64,000 nucleotides of DNA, taken from NCBI GenBank assembly GCA_009763385.1, contig CM019826.1:79815135-79879134 (forward strand), read 5' to 3'. The notes under the pieces were generated by a model that saw nothing but the letters and a program-made list of their open reading frames with translations, was not told where the DNA came from and searched no databases. A program made the position numbers and the translations under genes. This document shows, piece by piece, positions 63,920 through 64,000 of the stretch. The stretch is from Coix lacryma-jobi var. lacryma-jobi. Taxonomy: Eukaryota > Streptophyta > Magnoliopsida > Poales > Poaceae. Numbering within the stretch: position 1 is the first letter of the stretch; each line of letters begins with the position of its first letter.

Positions 63920-64000
63920 AGCTCCCGCAAGCTAACCTGTTGCTCGTCCTCGAGCAACAATGCGGTTTGAGCATTGAGCATGAAATAGATAGCAACTTAA
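63920..64000 (-). other. Element I interior end with polypurine tract and hairpin
   Basis: The minus strand carries GTTGCTC-GAGGAC-GAGCAAC (about 63938-63957) and then GCTTGCGGGAGCT before the LTR. The hairpin loop differs from H by one base while the stem is unchanged. Confidence 0.65.

Larger units (their letters stand above)
61966..64000 (-). mobile_element. Athila-like element I, 3' end
   Basis: The minus-strand 3' LTR (61966-63919) is followed to the right by a polypurine tract and 66 bases of interior. The element continues beyond the window. Its left neighbour CTTTC (61961-61965) is the presumed duplication. Same family as H: same ends, fossil primer sites and hairpin before the polypurine tract. 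Confidence 0.88.

Noticed and set aside
1..64000. Host protein genes, rRNA or tRNA genes
   Set aside because: None recognised; every long frame belongs to a retroelement or to the antisense gene of G. The primer sites resemble tRNA ends only over 12-18 bases.

Overview
The window is plant nuclear heterochromatin made almost entirely of nested LTR retrotransposons. I see no host protein gene, rRNA, tRNA or bacterial-type feature. The element types suggest a grass, probably panicoid: SIRE/Maximus-type Copia elements with gag and pol in different frames, Athila-type Gypsy with a TGGCGCCGTTGCCGGGGA primer site, a Grande-like Tat Gypsy with an antisense intron-containing gene, and a Del/Tekay-like LTR starting TGTCACACCCGG. 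The taxon is an inference from these families only.

Stratigraphy, with my letter names. The oldest layer is Copia B (minus, 56188-61965). Tat/Gypsy element G (minus) inserted into the G-tract near the end of B's 3' LTR; its right end is 56187, and it survives as five pieces: 5859-6989, 17294-17327, 28979-29236, 36962-41472 and 53207-56187. Into G inserted Copia A (minus, right end 5858), Copia D (minus, 6990-17293, TSD GAAGG), Copia E (minus, 17328-28978, TSD TTATG), Athila-like H (plus, 29237-36961, TSD AAGGC) and Copia C (plus, 41473-53206, TSD ATAAG). A Del/Tekay-like LTR (F, 1-1282) broke A, and a second Athila-like element (I, 61966 to beyond 64000) broke B. Removing the insertions restores reading frame in G: gag across C, and the antisense gene across H.

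Coding capacity. E has a complete open pol (protease, integrase, RT, RNase H), but its gag carries a 1-nt insertion near the start. Its close relative C has an intact gag and a pol broken by a 1-nt and a 5-nt deletion. D keeps only a gag-like gene with an unusual CxxC/coiled-coil architecture. H keeps gag-protease only, with one in-frame stop. G has lost the RT catalytic core. A has gag plus the start of pol; B has a decayed pol. C and E look very young, because the LTRs of each differ by almost nothing visible.

The strongest unexplained signal is secondary structure. G's LTR holds five hairpins with unrelated stems that present the same 17-nt loop. The C/D/E LTRs hold seven-unit hairpin arrays with compensatory stem changes. 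The C/D/E 3' regions hold a second family of stem-loops. Athila-like U5 regions hold fossil primer-binding sites at a 71-72 bp period. Short palindrome modules seem to have been swapped between the LTRs of different Copia families.
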